Shown: positions 1-10,913, counted from the first letter of the stretch. The stretch is DNA of 64,000 nucleotides from Mycobacterium scrofulaceum (GCF_002086735.1 NZ_MVIJ01000022.1:32871-96870); one strand, 5' to 3'. Notes: a model not told the origin generated them from the letters alone. Translations and numbers: made by a program.

Positions 1-828
1 GGCCAGAAGCGGGCGGTGACCGCGGTGTCCGACGCCGTGCGCCGCAGCCGGGCCGGCGTCGCCGACCCCAACCGGCCCACCGGGTCGTTCATGTTCCTCG
101 GGCCGACCGGCGTCGGTAAGACCGAGCTGGCCAAGGCGCTGGCGGAGTTCCTGTTCGACGACGAACGCGCGATGGTCCGCATCGACATGAGCGAGTACGG
201 CGAGAAGCACTCCGTCGCCCGCCTCGTCGGCGCGCCGCCCGGCTACATCGGTTACGACCAGGGCGGCCAGCTGACCGAGGCGGTGCGGCGGCGGCCGTAC
301 ACGGTGATCCTGTTCGACGAGATCGAAAAGGCCCACCCGGACGTGTTCGACGTGCTGCTGCAGGTGCTCGACGAGGGCCGCTTGACGGATGGCCAGGGCC
401 GCACGGTCGACTTCCGCAACACCATCCTGATCCTGACGTCCAACCTCGGGTCGGGCGGCAGCGAGGAGCAGGTGATGGCCGCGGTGCGCTCGGCGTTCAA
501 GCCGGAGTTCATCAACCGGCTCGACGACGTGATCATCTTCCATGGCCTCGAGCCCGGCGAGCTGGTGTCGATCGTCGACATCCAGCTGGCGCAGCTGCAG
601 AAGCGGCTGGCCCAGCGCCGCCTGACGCTGGAGGTGTCGCTGCCGGCCAAGCAGTGGCTGGCGCAGCGCGGGTTCGACCCGGTCTACGGCGCCCGGCCGC
701 TGCGGCGGCTGGTGCAGCAGGCCATCGGCGACCAGCTGGCCAAGCTGCTGCTGGCCGGAGACGTGCACGACGGCGACACCGTGCCGGTGAACGTCAGCCC
801 CGACGGCGACTCGCTGATCCTGGGCTGA
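1..828 (+). CDS. clpB: ClpB disaggregase, C-terminal part (5' end outside window)
   Basis: The frame is open from the first base (GQKRAV...), so the GTG at 16 is internal and about two thirds of the gene lies upstream. The 275 residues seen are the second AAA+ module of the Hsp104/ClpB family: Walker A GPTGVGKT, Walker [14 protein letters not shown], an EFINRLDD arginine-finger stretch, and the C-terminal small domain with the [12 protein letters not shown] signature. ClpB is a cytosolic hexameric ATPase that, with DnaK/DnaJ/GrpE, pulls polypeptides out of aggregates after heat or oxidative stress. The natural C-terminus looks complete. The gene ends just before a palindromic intergenic repeat (838-933). 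Identity is very secure; in M. tuberculosis the orthologue is Rv0384c and also neighbours ttfA. Confidence 0.97.
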   Translation, partial: GQKRAVTAVSDAVRRSRAGVADPNRPTGSFMFLGPTGVGKTELAKALAEFLFDDERAMVRIDMSEYGEKHSVARLVGAPPGYIGYDQGGQLTEAVRRRPYTVILFDEIEKAHPDVFDVLLQVLDEGRLTDGQGRTVDFRNTILILTSNLGSGGSEEQVMAAVRSAFKPEFINRLDDVIIFHGLEPGELVSIVDIQLAQLQKRLAQRRLTLEVSLPAKQWLAQRGFDPVYGARPLRRLVQQAIGDQLAKLLLAGDVHDGDTVPVNVSPDGDSLILG

Positions 829-837
829 GTTCCCGGG

Positions 838-933
838 CGGGTGTGAACCCTGGGCGTTGAGCGTGCGCGCAAGGCGGGAAAATCGCCGAGATCCCGCCGC
901 CAGCGCACGCTCGACGCCGTCAGCGCACACCCG
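838..933. repeat. Palindromic intergenic repeat, copy A
   Basis: This is an imperfect palindrome of about 96 bp between clpB and ttfA. The outer arms are CGGGTGTG (838-845) and CACACCCG (926-933). The inner arms are TTGAGCGTGCG and CGCACGCTCGA, and the centre is GGCGGGAAAATCGCC. It is related to copies at 4844-4938, 47707-47795 and 48694-48788. No open reading frame is associated with it. Confidence 0.75.
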
Positions 934-1022
934 ATTCCCCGCCCGCACCGCGCGGTGCGGATGGTGCATCCTGTGACGGGGTTGTGACCTGGCCGGTTTC
1001 TGTATTCCGGCGCAATTACGGA

Positions 1023-1028
1023 TACCCT
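1023..1028 (+). promoter_or_regulatory. -10 box for leaderless ttfA transcript
   Basis: TACCCT matches the mycobacterial SigA -10 consensus TANNNT. It ends 7 nt before the ATG at 1036, the spacing expected when transcription begins at the start codon. No clear -35 element is visible. No purine-rich ribosome site precedes the ATG, which fits a leaderless mRNA. Confidence 0.6.
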
Positions 1029-1035
1029 GTGTGGG

Positions 1036-1902
1036 ATGGTCCCCCTTTGGTTCACGCTCTCCGCGCTGTGCTTCGTCGGCGCGGGGGTGTTGTTGTACGT
1101 CGACCTGGACCGGCGCCGCGGGCGCAGCAGGCGCCGCAGGTCGTGGGCGCGGTCGCACGGGTTCGACTACGAGCGTGAATCGGCCGACATCCTCAAGCGC
1201 TGGAAGCGCGGCGTGATCTCGACGGTGGGCAACATCGCCGCCGAGAACGTCGTGCTGGGCCAGATCCGCGGCGAGGCGGTGTACATCTTCGACCTCGAGG
1301 AGGTCGCCACCGTGATCGCGCTGCACCGCAAGGTGGGCACGAACGTGGTGGTGGACCTGCGGCTCAAAGGCCTCAAAGAGCCACGGGAAAGCGACATTTG
1401 GCTGCTGGGCGCGATCGGCCCGCGGATGGTGTACTCCACCAACCTGGACGCGGCGCGCCGGGCCTGCGACCGCCGCATGGTCACCTTCGCCCACACCGCG
1501 CCGGACTCCGCCGAGATCATGTGGAACGAGCAGAACTGGACGCTGGTCGCCCTGCCGATCACCAGCACCCGCACCCAGTGGGACGAGGGACTGCGCACCG
1601 TGCGGCAGTTCAACGACCTGCTGCGGGTGCTGCCGCCGCTGCCGGAGGAGACCCAGCAGGAGGCCGGCGCGCCCGCGGGCCTGCGCAGCGCGTCGCCGAG
1701 CCGCCCGCTGGCGCCCGCCGGTCGCGGCGAGCTGCCGCCGCGGCGCGCACAGCAGGACGTCGCGGGGCTGCTGGGTGACCCGGCCGCCCGCCGGCCGGCC
1801 GAGCCGCTCCGCCGGGAGCAGCGCGGTCCGGACGCCGCCCGCCGCCCGCCGCCGCCACCGGCCGGTCGCAACGGCCATCAGGCCACCAACTATCAGCACT
1901 GA
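1036..1902 (+). CDS. ttfA: TtfA, trehalose monomycolate transport factor
   Basis: The 288-residue protein starts with one hydrophobic membrane segment (about residues 4-20). A basic stretch follows, then a globular cytosolic domain (about 30-205) and a long Arg/Pro/Ala-rich low-complexity tail (about 205-288). It matches the Rv0383c/TtfA family by architecture and by position next to clpB and pyrE. TtfA is an essential inner-membrane partner of MmpL3, needed to move trehalose monomycolate to the mycomembrane; that role is known from the family, not visible here. ATG 1036 is chosen because a TANNNT box lies 7 nt upstream. The disordered tail is the least conserved part. Confidence 0.88.
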   Translation: MVPLWFTLSALCFVGAGVLLYVDLDRRRGRSRRRRSWARSHGFDYERESADILKRWKRGVISTVGNIAAENVVLGQIRGEAVYIFDLEEVATVIALHRKVGTNVVVDLRLKGLKEPRESDIWLLGAIGPRMVYSTNLDAARRACDRRMVTFAHTAPDSAEIMWNEQNWTLVALPITSTRTQWDEGLRTVRQFNDLLRVLPPLPEETQQEAGAPAGLRSASPSRPLAPAGRGELPPRRAQQDVAGLLGDPAARRPAEPLRREQRGPDAARRPPPPPAGRNGHQATNYQH

Positions 1903-1943
1903 CGGCGCCCCGGGCGCCGGGTGGGCGGCTCGGCCGCCGTCAT

Positions 1944-1949
1944 TAGGAT
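1944..1949 (+). promoter_or_regulatory. -10 box for leaderless SDR transcript
   Basis: TAGGAT followed by exactly 7 nt and then ATG 1957. This selects 1957 over the in-frame ATG at 1948, whose first two bases lie inside the -10 box, and over GTG 1921. Confidence 0.6.
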
Positions 1950-1956
1950 GTCGCTC

Positions 1957-2730
1957 ATGCCTCGTCCCGTCGCCCTGATCACCGGGCCCACGTCCGGAAT
2001 CGGCGCCGGATACGCGCGACGCTATGCAAACGACGGCTACGACCTGGTTCTGGTCGCCCGCGACGTGGACCGGTTGGCGCGCCTGCGCGGTGAACTGCAG
2101 GACCGGGCCGGGAGCGTCGAGGTGCTGCCCGCCGACCTGGCCGACGCCGCCGGTCGCGACAAGGTCTGCGAACGACTGGCGCAGGGCGTGCGCGTCCTGG
2201 TGAACAACGCCGGCTTCGGCACCTCCGGCGACTTCTGGGCGACCGATCCCGCGCTGCTGCAGTCGCAGCTCGACGTCAACGTCACCGCGGTCATGCACCT
2301 CACCCGGGCGGCCCTGCCCGCCATGCTCGACGCCGGGGCGGGCACCGTCATCAACATCGCGAGCATCGCCGGGCTGGTGCCCGGACGCGGTTCGACCTAC
2401 TCGGCGTCCAAGGCGTGGGTGATCTCGTTCAGCGAGGGCCTGTCCGTCGGCCTGCAGGGCACCGGGGTGGGCGTGCACGCCGTGTGCCCGGGCTACGTGC
2501 GCACCGAGTTCCACGCGCGGGCCGGTATCGACATGGCCAAGTCGCCGTCGTTCCTGTGGCTCGAGGTGGACGACGTGGTGAACCAGAGCCTGGCCGATAT
2601 CGCCCGCGGCAGGGTGATCAGCATCCCCGGCCTGCAGTACAAGGCGATCATCGCCGCCGAGCGGATGATCCCGCGGAACCTGATGCGGGCCGTGACCAAG
2701 CGCATCGGCGGTGGCCGTGGCCGGACCTGA
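1957..2730 (+). CDS. Short-chain dehydrogenase/reductase
   Basis: This 257-residue classical SDR has the NAD(P)-binding motif TGPTSGIG at residues 9-16, the NNAG motif near 83-86, the catalytic Ser136, and YSASK with Tyr148 and Lys152. The PG motif after the last core strand is also present (VCPGYVRTEF). It belongs to the DltE-like/YdfG-like SDR group; the substrate cannot be read from the sequence. ATG 1957 is set by the leaderless promoter. The 3' end overlaps the pyrE start by 14 nt, so the two are co-transcribed. As I recall the M. tuberculosis order (Rv0383c directly next to pyrE Rv0382c), this SDR would be an extra gene here. Confidence 0.85.
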   Translation: MPRPVALITGPTSGIGAGYARRYANDGYDLVLVARDVDRLARLRGELQDRAGSVEVLPADLADAAGRDKVCERLAQGVRVLVNNAGFGTSGDFWATDPALLQSQLDVNVTAVMHLTRAALPAMLDAGAGTVINIASIAGLVPGRGSTYSASKAWVISFSEGLSVGLQGTGVGVHAVCPGYVRTEFHARAGIDMAKSPSFLWLEVDDVVNQSLADIARGRVISIPGLQYKAIIAAERMIPRNLMRAVTKRIGGGRGRT

Positions 2731-3268
2731 CCTGGCGTCCCTGCGCGACGAGCTGGCCGAGCTGGTGCGCCGGCTCTCGGTGGTGCACGGCCGGGTGACC
2801 CTGTCGTCGGGCAAGGAGGCCGACTACTACGTCGACCTGCGCCGGGCGACCCTGCACCACCGGGCGTCGGCCCTGATCGGCACGCTGATGCGCGACCTCA
2901 CCAGCGACTGGGACTACGCGGTGGTCGGCGGGCTGACCCTGGGGGCCGACCCGGTGGCGACGGCCGTCATGCATGCGCCGGGGCGGCCCATCGACGCGTT
3001 CGTGGTGCGCAAGTCGGCGAAAACCCATGGGCTGCAACGCCTCATCGAAGGCTCCGAGGTTTCCGGCAAACGGGTGCTCGTCGTCGAGGACACCAGCACC
3101 ACGGGAGCGTCGGCGCTGACGGCGGTGCGCGCCGTCCAAGAGGCCGGCGGGCAGGTGGTCGGCGTGGCCACGGTGGTGGACCGCTCCACCGGCGCGGCCG
3201 AGGCCATCGAGGCCGAGGGTCTGCCGTACCGGAGCGTGCTGGGCCTGGCCGATCTGGGGCTGGGCTAG
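2717..3268 (+). CDS. pyrE: Orotate phosphoribosyltransferase
   Basis: The 183-residue type I phosphoribosyltransferase transfers the ribosyl-5-phosphate of PRPP to orotate to give OMP, the fifth step of de novo pyrimidine synthesis, in the cytosol. The PRPP signature VLVVEDTSTTGAS lies at residues 120-132. GKEADYYVDLRRATL near the N-terminus is the substrate-binding region. GTG 2717 (MAGPD...) is preferred over GTG 2711 because the family begins that way; both are in frame. It overlaps the SDR by 14 nt and is followed after 1 nt by the lipoprotein gene, so it sits in the middle of a tight operon. Orthologue of Rv0382c. Confidence 0.95.
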   Translation: MAGPDLASLRDELAELVRRLSVVHGRVTLSSGKEADYYVDLRRATLHHRASALIGTLMRDLTSDWDYAVVGGLTLGADPVATAVMHAPGRPIDAFVVRKSAKTHGLQRLIEGSEVSGKRVLVVEDTSTTGASALTAVRAVQEAGGQVVGVATVVDRSTGAAEAIEAEGLPYRSVLGLADLGLG

Positions 3269-3269
3269 G

Positions 3270-4178
3270 TTGCGTTGCCGCACAAAGGTTTTCGCGATAG
3301 CGGCCTGCCTGCTGGCCCTGGCCACGGGCTGCTCGGGCGGTAGCCATCCCGTCCGCCCGTACGGCGCGCAGGGGGCCCGGCTCGGGGAAGCGCTCGCGCT
3401 GCTCGGCTGGAACATGGCGGTGTCGAATCTGCGCTGGGACGGCGACGTCGTGCTCGTCGATGTCGACGCCTCCGTGGCGGACCCGCACTCAGCGCACGCC
3501 AGACCCGAGGACATCCGGTTCGGGCTCTATGGCGCGCTGTCGCACCCGATGGAGTCGACCGGCCTGGGCAGTTGCGATCGCGCCACGGCCAAAGCTCCCG
3601 ACGTCCGCTCCCCGCTCTCGGCGCCCGGTGACCGCCTGACCGGCACGGTTTGCCTTGGGCCGATCAAGGATCGGAGCCAGGTCCGCGGCGTGTACAGCTA
3701 TTCGCCCCGCGACCGCATCCCGAACACCTCGGCGGCCTACCCGGCCGCGTTCCCGGTGGGGCTGATGCCCACCAACCCCAACGACACCGGCCTGGCGATC
3801 AGGACCACCAGCCTGTCGGCCTGGCGGGCCGACGGCGCCCCGGTGACCAAGGCGCAGCTCGGCGATCCGGCGGCGTTCACCGGGACCGGGTACATGCTGC
3901 TGGGCCTGGAGGCCGACGGGCTCGCGGCCCGGTACCGCGACGACTCGGCCAAGCGCGGCGGCCCGCTGATGCTGCTGGCGTCGCCGACCCTGCCCGGCGC
4001 CGGGCTGAACCCGGCCTGCGCGGCGTACGGGTCGTCGGTGCTGATCCTGCCCGACGCCTCGCTGGACGCGGTGCACGTCAGCGCGTCGCTGTGCACCCAG
4101 GGCGAGATCAACGAGGCGCTGCTGTACGCGACGGTGGCGGTCGACGGCACCCACGCCGGTCTGTGGACGCCGCGATGA
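3270..4178 (+). CDS. Probable lipoprotein (Rv0381c-like), function unknown
   Basis: This 302-residue exported protein has a basic N-terminus, a short hydrophobic core and a lipobox ending in Cys21 (LATGC), so it is predicted to be a lipoprotein. The mature part has several cysteines (for example GSCDRAT, TVCLGP, NPACAAYG and SLCTQG) that could form disulfides outside the membrane. No enzyme motif was recognised. The only workable start in front of the signal sequence is TTG 3270, one base after the pyrE stop, which argues for translational coupling. The end overlaps the methyltransferase start (ATGA). It corresponds to Rv0381c by position. Function remains open. Confidence 0.8.
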   Translation: MRCRTKVFAIAACLLALATGCSGGSHPVRPYGAQGARLGEALALLGWNMAVSNLRWDGDVVLVDVDASVADPHSAHARPEDIRFGLYGALSHPMESTGLGSCDRATAKAPDVRSPLSAPGDRLTGTVCLGPIKDRSQVRGVYSYSPRDRIPNTSAAYPAAFPVGLMPTNPNDTGLAIRTTSLSAWRADGAPVTKAQLGDPAAFTGTGYMLLGLEADGLAARYRDDSAKRGGPLMLLASPTLPGAGLNPACAAYGSSVLILPDASLDAVHVSASLCTQGEINEALLYATVAVDGTHAGLWTPR

Positions 4179-4819
4179 CGGGCCCGGGGCCGACGGAATG
4201 GGGCGCATCGGCCGGCGGGGTCGGCCCGTGGGCGGGCGAGCTGCCCGACGACCCGCGATATGACCCGATCCTGTTGGCCGAGGGCGACACTCGCAACGTC
4301 GTCGACGCCTACCGGTACTGGACGCGGGAGGCGATCATCGCCGACATCGACCGGCGCCGGCACCCGCTGCACGTGGCCATCGAGAACTTCGGGCACGACG
4401 CCAACATCGGCTCGGTGGTGCGCGCCGCGAACGCGTTCGCGGTGCACACCGTGCACATCGTCGGCCGGCGGCGCTGGAATCGCCGCGGCGCCATGGTGAC
4501 CGACCGCTATCAGCGGCTCTGCCACCACGACAGCACCGCCGCACTGCTGGCGTTCGCGGCGGGTGCCGGGCTGACCGTGGTCGCGGTGGACAACGTGCCG
4601 GGGGCGGCCCGCCTCGAGGAGATCGCGCTGCCGCGGGAGTGCCTGCTGGTGTTCGGCCAGGAGGGTCCCGGCATCACCGACGACGTCCGGTCGGGCGCGG
4701 CGATGACGGTGTCGATCGCCCAGTTCGGCTCCACCCGCAGCATCAACGCCGGCGTGGCCGCCGGGATCGCGATGCACGCCTGGATCCGGCAGCACGCGGA
4801 CCTGAGCCAGGCCTGGTAG
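4175..4819 (+). CDS. SPOUT-family RNA 2'-O-methyltransferase (TrmH/SpoU type)
   Basis: The 214 residues show the three SpoU motifs: motif 1 around Asn77 (NIGSVVRAAN, 77-86), motif 2 FGQEGPGI (160-167) and motif 3 SIAQFGSTRSINAGVA (180-195). These build the trefoil knot that binds S-adenosylmethionine. The family methylates the 2'-hydroxyl of tRNA or rRNA; which RNA is modified cannot be said. There is no N-terminal RNA-binding L30-like domain, so it resembles short TrmH proteins. The start ATG overlaps the lipoprotein stop by 4 nt. It is the last gene of the ttfA-pyrE block, and a palindromic repeat (copy B) follows. Orthologue of Rv0380c. Confidence 0.88.
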   Translation: MTGPGPTEWGASAGGVGPWAGELPDDPRYDPILLAEGDTRNVVDAYRYWTREAIIADIDRRRHPLHVAIENFGHDANIGSVVRAANAFAVHTVHIVGRRRWNRRGAMVTDRYQRLCHHDSTAALLAFAAGAGLTVVAVDNVPGAARLEEIALPRECLLVFGQEGPGITDDVRSGAAMTVSIAQFGSTRSINAGVAAGIAMHAWIRQHADLSQAW

Positions 4820-4843
4820 CCCGCCGCTCCCACTGCTCCCCGT

Positions 4844-4938
4844 CGGGTGTGCGCTGAGGGCTTTCAGCGTGCGCCGAGGGCGAGATGTCGGCCGGTTTCC
4901 CGCCGTGGACGCACCCCCGAAGCCAGCGATGCACACCG
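4844..4938. repeat. Palindromic intergenic repeat, copy B
   Basis: This copy of about 95 bp fills the convergent gap between the RNA methyltransferase and the LysR gene. The left arm begins CGGGTGTGCGCTGAGGGC and the right arm ends GCGATGCACACCG. The centre reads GGCGAGATGTCGGCC. It might also serve as a bidirectional terminator, as it is the only dyad in the gap. Confidence 0.72.
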
Positions 4939-4946
4939 TAAACCGT

Positions 4947-5912
4947 TCAGCTCCACAGCGTCACGTGCACCTTCGGGCGGAACCGGGTGACGCCCACGCC
5001 CGATCCGCGGATCATCGCCTGCGTGCAGCGCGGGGTGGTGATGAAGCGGACCAGCTCCGACACCGCCGGCTGACGGGCCGAAGGCGCCAACGTGGCCGCG
5101 CACCATTCGCCCGACCGGTCCAGCCCCGGACCGTGCAGATGGGTCAGCCGCCCGGCGGCCAGGTCCTTGGCCACCGCGAAACCGATGGTCAACGTGACCC
5201 CGCCGACCCGCTGGACCTCCTCCAGGGCGGCCGCGTCGCTCTGGAAGATTCGCTGCTGGGATTCGGGAATCGCCAAGTCGCGCAGCATCGTTGCGATCTC
5301 ACCGTCCACCCCGCCCGCCGACGGGCCCAGCATCCACTGCTGCTGACGCAGCAGTGCGGGCGCCGGAACACCAAGGGCCACCGGGCTATTGGGCGCCGCG
5401 ACGGCGATGATCTGGTACTTCAGGAAGGGCCGCACGAACAGCGCGTCGTCCGGGCCGATCGAACTCTCGCCGGCCGGCCCGATCGCGATGTCGACGGCGC
5501 GCGAACAGATCAGGTCGCGGAACCGGCTCGTCGGGTGCACGCTCAACTCCACCGACAGGTCGTCGGCCCGCGACGAGAAGAGCTCGATCAGCCCGGGGGC
5601 GGCGTGCTCGGCGAACGTGGTGGACGCCGCGATCCGCAGCAACCGGCGCCCATGGGCGGCCTCGGTGACCTCGATCGCGGTTTGTTGCTGCAGGCCCAGG
5701 ATTTCGACCGCGCGGCTGGCCAGCCGCAGCCCGCCGGGCGTGAACGCCAACCCGGCACCGGTCCGGGTGAACAGCGGGTCGTCGAGCTCCTTGCGGAGCG
5801 CCGCCACCAGCATCGAGACGCCGGCGTCGGAAACGCCCAGCTCCGCGGCCGCGGCCCGCACCGAGCCGAGGCGAACCACCGCCGAATAGGCCCGAAGTTG
5901 AGCCGGGGTCAT
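4947..5912 (-). CDS. LysR-type transcriptional regulator of the cox locus
   Basis: The 321-residue protein has an N-terminal winged helix-turn-helix (about residues 1-60, RLGSVRAAAAELGVSDAGVS) and a type-2 periplasmic-binding-like effector domain (about 85-300). It is transcribed divergently from the XdhC-like/cox genes across only 22 bp, the classical LysR arrangement. It is therefore the likely activator or repressor of CO dehydrogenase expression and of itself. The effector is unknown. The orthologue by synteny is Rv0377. The N-terminal ATG (5912) matches the normal LysR start a few residues before the HTH. Regulator class is certain; the target assignment is an inference from position. 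Confidence 0.9.
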   Translation of the reverse strand: MTPAQLRAYSAVVRLGSVRAAAAELGVSDAGVSMLVAALRKELDDPLFTRTGAGLAFTPGGLRLASRAVEILGLQQQTAIEVTEAAHGRRLLRIAASTTFAEHAAPGLIELFSSRADDLSVELSVHPTSRFRDLICSRAVDIAIGPAGESSIGPDDALFVRPFLKYQIIAVAAPNSPVALGVPAPALLRQQQWMLGPSAGGVDGEIATMLRDLAIPESQQRIFQSDAAALEEVQRVGGVTLTIGFAVAKDLAAGRLTHLHGPGLDRSGEWCAATLAPSARQPAVSELVRFITTPRCTQAMIRGSGVGVTRFRPKVHVTLWS

Positions 5913-5922
5913 GAAGGCAGCC

Positions 5923-5928
5923 TAATTT
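5923..5928 (+). promoter_or_regulatory. -10 box for leaderless XdhC/cox transcript
   Basis: TAATTT, then 6 nt, then GTG 5935. It lies inside the 22-bp divergent spacer shared with the LysR gene. The spacer is unusually AT-rich for this genome. Confidence 0.6.
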
Positions 5929-5934
5929 AAAAGG

Positions 5935-7095
5935 GTGCGTGACGTGCTTGCCGAGCTGGTGTCGATCTGGCGCGCCGGCGACACGGCGGGGCTGGGGACG
6001 GTGGTGCGCACCTTCCGGTCCGCGCCCCGCCCGCCGGGCGCGGCGATGGTGGTGGGACCGGACGGCTCGGTCACCGGGTCGGTGTCGGGCGGCTGCGTGG
6101 AGGGGGCGGTGTACGACCTCGCCACGGAGACCGCGAAAACCGGGGCGCCGCGGCTGGAACGCTACGGGGTCAGTGACGACGACGCGTTCGCCGTCGGCCT
6201 GACGTGCGGGGGCATCATCGACGTGTTCGTCGAGCCGGTCTCGCGAGCGTCGTTCCCCGAACTCGGCGCGGTGGCCGACGACGTCGCCGGGCGCCGCGCG
6301 GTGGCGACGGCGACGGTCATCGCCCACCCCGACCCGGCATGGGTCGGCCGGCGGGTCGTCGTCCGGCCCGACGGGATGGCGGGATCACTGGGTTCGGCGC
6401 GGGCCGACGCCGCGGTCGCCGACGACGCGCGCGGCCTGCTCGCCCTGGGCCGCAGCGAGGTCCTCAAGTACGGGCCCGACGGGCAGCGCCTCGGCGACGG
6501 CATGGAGGTCTTCGTGTCCAGCTACGCGCCGCCGCCGCGGATGCTGGTGTTCGGGGCGATCGACTTCGCCGCCGCGCTGGCGCGGCAGGGTTCGTTTCTG
6601 GGCTACCGGGTCACCGTGTGCGACGCCCGGCCGGTCTTCGCCACGCGGGCGCGCTTCCCGACGGCCGACGACGTCGTCGTCGACTGGCCGCACCGCTACC
6701 TGGCCGCCCAGGCCGAGGCGGGCGCCGTCGACCGCCACACGGTGATCTGCGTGCTGACCCACGATCCGAAGTTCGACGTGCCGTTGCTCGAGGTGGCGCT
6801 GCGCCTGCCCGAGGTCGGTTATGTCGGGGCGATGGGCTCGCGGCGCACCCATGACGACCGGGTGACCCGGCTCAGAGCCGCCGGGCTGACCGACGCGGAG
6901 CTGAGCCGGCTGTCCAGCCCGATCGGGTTGGACCTCGGCGCGCGCACGCCAGAGGAGACGGCGGTCTCGATCGCCGCCGACATCATCGCCAGGCGCTGGG
7001 GCGGCGGCGGCCGCCCGCTGGCCCAGGTCGTGGGGCGGATCCACCACGACCCGCAGGTCGAAGGCGGCTTCGCGGCGAGTTCAGGGATTACTTAA
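5935..7095 (+). CDS. XdhC/CoxI-family molybdenum-hydroxylase maturation protein
   Basis: The 386 residues comprise an N-terminal XdhC domain (GTVVRTFRSAPRPPGAAM, SGGCVEGAV) and a C-terminal Rossmann-type XdhC_C domain (RMLVFGAIDFAAALA, LTHDPKFD, GYVGAMGSRRTHDDR, and IGLDLGARTPEETAVSI near the end). Proteins of this family bind molybdenum cofactor and help insert or sulfurate it in xanthine and CO dehydrogenases. It heads the cox cluster and is probably co-regulated by the divergent LysR gene. GTG 5935 is supported by a -10 box 6 nt upstream. The stop is followed after 43 bp by coxM, which appears to have its own promoter. By position it matches Rv0376c. Confidence 0.87.
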   Translation: MRDVLAELVSIWRAGDTAGLGTVVRTFRSAPRPPGAAMVVGPDGSVTGSVSGGCVEGAVYDLATETAKTGAPRLERYGVSDDDAFAVGLTCGGIIDVFVEPVSRASFPELGAVADDVAGRRAVATATVIAHPDPAWVGRRVVVRPDGMAGSLGSARADAAVADDARGLLALGRSEVLKYGPDGQRLGDGMEVFVSSYAPPPRMLVFGAIDFAAALARQGSFLGYRVTVCDARPVFATRARFPTADDVVVDWPHRYLAAQAEAGAVDRHTVICVLTHDPKFDVPLLEVALRLPEVGYVGAMGSRRTHDDRVTRLRAAGLTDAELSRLSSPIGLDLGARTPEETAVSIAADIIARRWGGGGRPLAQVVGRIHHDPQVEGGFAASSGIT

Positions 7096-7102
7096 CTCGC
7101 TA

Positions 7103-7131
7103 TTGACGCCCCTGTCAGGGCGGCTGACACT
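7103..7131 (+). promoter_or_regulatory. coxM promoter with palindrome in the spacer
   Basis: A -35 TTGACG (7103-7108), a 17-nt spacer and a -10 GACACT (7126-7131) are followed by 7 nt and ATG 7139, so the transcript would be leaderless. The spacer contains the perfect inverted repeat CCCTG-T-CAGGG (7110-7120), a likely operator. The arrangement gives coxMSL a promoter separate from the upstream XdhC gene. Confidence 0.55.
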
Positions 7132-7138
7132 GTGGCGC

Positions 7139-8017
7139 ATGCAAGTACCCGGGCCTTTCGAATACGAACGCGCGACCAGCGTCGACCACGCCATCGGACT
7201 GCTGGATCGGTTGGGGGAGGGGGCGCGGATCGTCGCCGGTGGACACAGCCTGCTGCCGATGATGAAGTTGCGCATCGCCAACCCGGAATACCTCGTCGAC
7301 ATCAACGATCTCGCGCTCGAGCTCGGGTACGTGATCACCGATCCGACGCTGGTGCGCATCGGCGCGATGACGCGGCATCGCGAGATCCTCGAGTCCGACA
7401 CCCTGGCCGCCGTCTGCCCGATCTTCCGGGACGCCGAGCGCGTGATCGCCGACCCGGTCGTCCGCAATCGCGGCACGCTCGGGGGTTCGCTCTGCCAGGC
7501 CGATCCGGCCGAGGACCTGTCGACGGTGTGCACGGTGCTCGACGCGGTGTGCCTGGCGCGGGGCCCGTCCGGCGAACGCGAGATCGCCATCGACGACTTC
7601 CTGGCCGGGCCGTACGAAACCACGCTGGCGCCCAACGAGATGCTCATCGAGGTCCGTATCCCGTTGCGGCACAACAGCTCCAGCGCGTACGCCAAGGTGG
7701 AGCGTCGAGTGGGCGACTGGGCGGTGACCGCCGCCGGGGCCAGCATCACCCTGGACGGTGACCAGATCGCCGCCGCCCGCGTCGACCTGACGGCGGTCAA
7801 CCCCGACCGGGACGCGCTGGCCGAGCTGTCGGCGGCGCTGGTCGGGCGGCCGGCCACCGAGGAAACGCTCGCCGAGGCGGGCCGGCGCGCCGCGCAGGCC
7901 TGCGACCCCGTCACCGACGTCCGAGGCAGCGCCGAATACAAGCGGCACCTGGCCTCCGAACTGACCATCCGCACGTTGCGCACCGCCGCCGAACGTGTGC
8001 GGGCAGAAGGGAACTGA
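7139..8017 (+). CDS. coxM: Carbon monoxide dehydrogenase medium (FAD) subunit
   Basis: The 292-residue flavoprotein subunit belongs to the molybdenum hydroxylase family. The FAD-binding AGGHSLLP motif is at residues 33-40, the second flavin loop is RNRGTLGGSLCQADPAEDL, and the CO-dehydrogenase flavoprotein C-terminal domain follows. It passes electrons from the iron-sulfur subunit to the respiratory chain. ATG 7139 (MQVPGPFEY) is used because the promoter points directly at it and the family begins there. The gene is followed after 2 nt by coxS. The order medium-small-large is that of coxMSL in Oligotropha and of Rv0375c-Rv0373c. Secure. Confidence 0.93.
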   Translation: MQVPGPFEYERATSVDHAIGLLDRLGEGARIVAGGHSLLPMMKLRIANPEYLVDINDLALELGYVITDPTLVRIGAMTRHREILESDTLAAVCPIFRDAERVIADPVVRNRGTLGGSLCQADPAEDLSTVCTVLDAVCLARGPSGEREIAIDDFLAGPYETTLAPNEMLIEVRIPLRHNSSSAYAKVERRVGDWAVTAAGASITLDGDQIAAARVDLTAVNPDRDALAELSAALVGRPATEETLAEAGRRAAQACDPVTDVRGSAEYKRHLASELTIRTLRTAAERVRAEGN

Positions 8018-8019
8018 CC

Positions 8020-8504
8020 ATGCAGGTGAACATGACCGTCAACGGCGAGCAGGTGAGCGCCGACGTCGAACCCCGGATGCTGCTGGTGCACTTCCTGCGG
8101 GATCAGCTGCGGCTCACCGGGACCCACTGGGGCTGCGACACCAGCAACTGCGGGACGTGCGTGGTCGACGTCGACGGCGTGCCGGTCAAGTCGTGCACCA
8201 TGCTTGCCGTGATGGCGTCGGGCCACAGCGTCCGCACGGTGGAGGGGCTGGCGACCAACGGCCAGCTGGACCCGGTGCAGGAAGGGTTCATGCGCTGCCA
8301 CGGGCTGCAGTGCGGCTTCTGCACGCCGGGGATGATGATCACCGCCCGCGCCCTGCTGGACCGCGACCCCGACCCGGACGAGCAGACCATCCGCGAGGCG
8401 ATCTCCGGGCAGATCTGCCGCTGCACCGGATACACCACGATCGTGCGCTCCATCCAGTGGGCTTCGGCGGAGGCACTCCGCAAAGTCGACGTGAAGGCCG
8501 AGTC

Positions 8505-8508
<4 letters not shown>
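8020..8508 (+). CDS. coxS: Carbon monoxide dehydrogenase small (2Fe-2S) subunit
   Basis: The 162-residue subunit carries two [2Fe-2S] clusters. The N-terminal plant-type ferredoxin domain has the ligands in GCDTSNCGTC and the later KSC. The C-terminal four-helix domain has CHGLQCGFC and ICRCTGY. It relays electrons from the Mo-Cu site of CoxL to FAD in CoxM. All eight expected cysteines are present and the length is typical (160-166). Translation is coupled to coxL by an ATGA overlap. Orthologue of Rv0374c. Confidence 0.95.

Positions 8509-10909
<2,401 letters not shown>

Positions 10910-10913
<4 letters not shown>

Noticed and set aside
16..18. GTG as a start of the ClpB fragment
   Set aside because: The reading frame is open to base 1 and upstream residues GQKRAV fit the ClpB sequence, so this is an internal codon.
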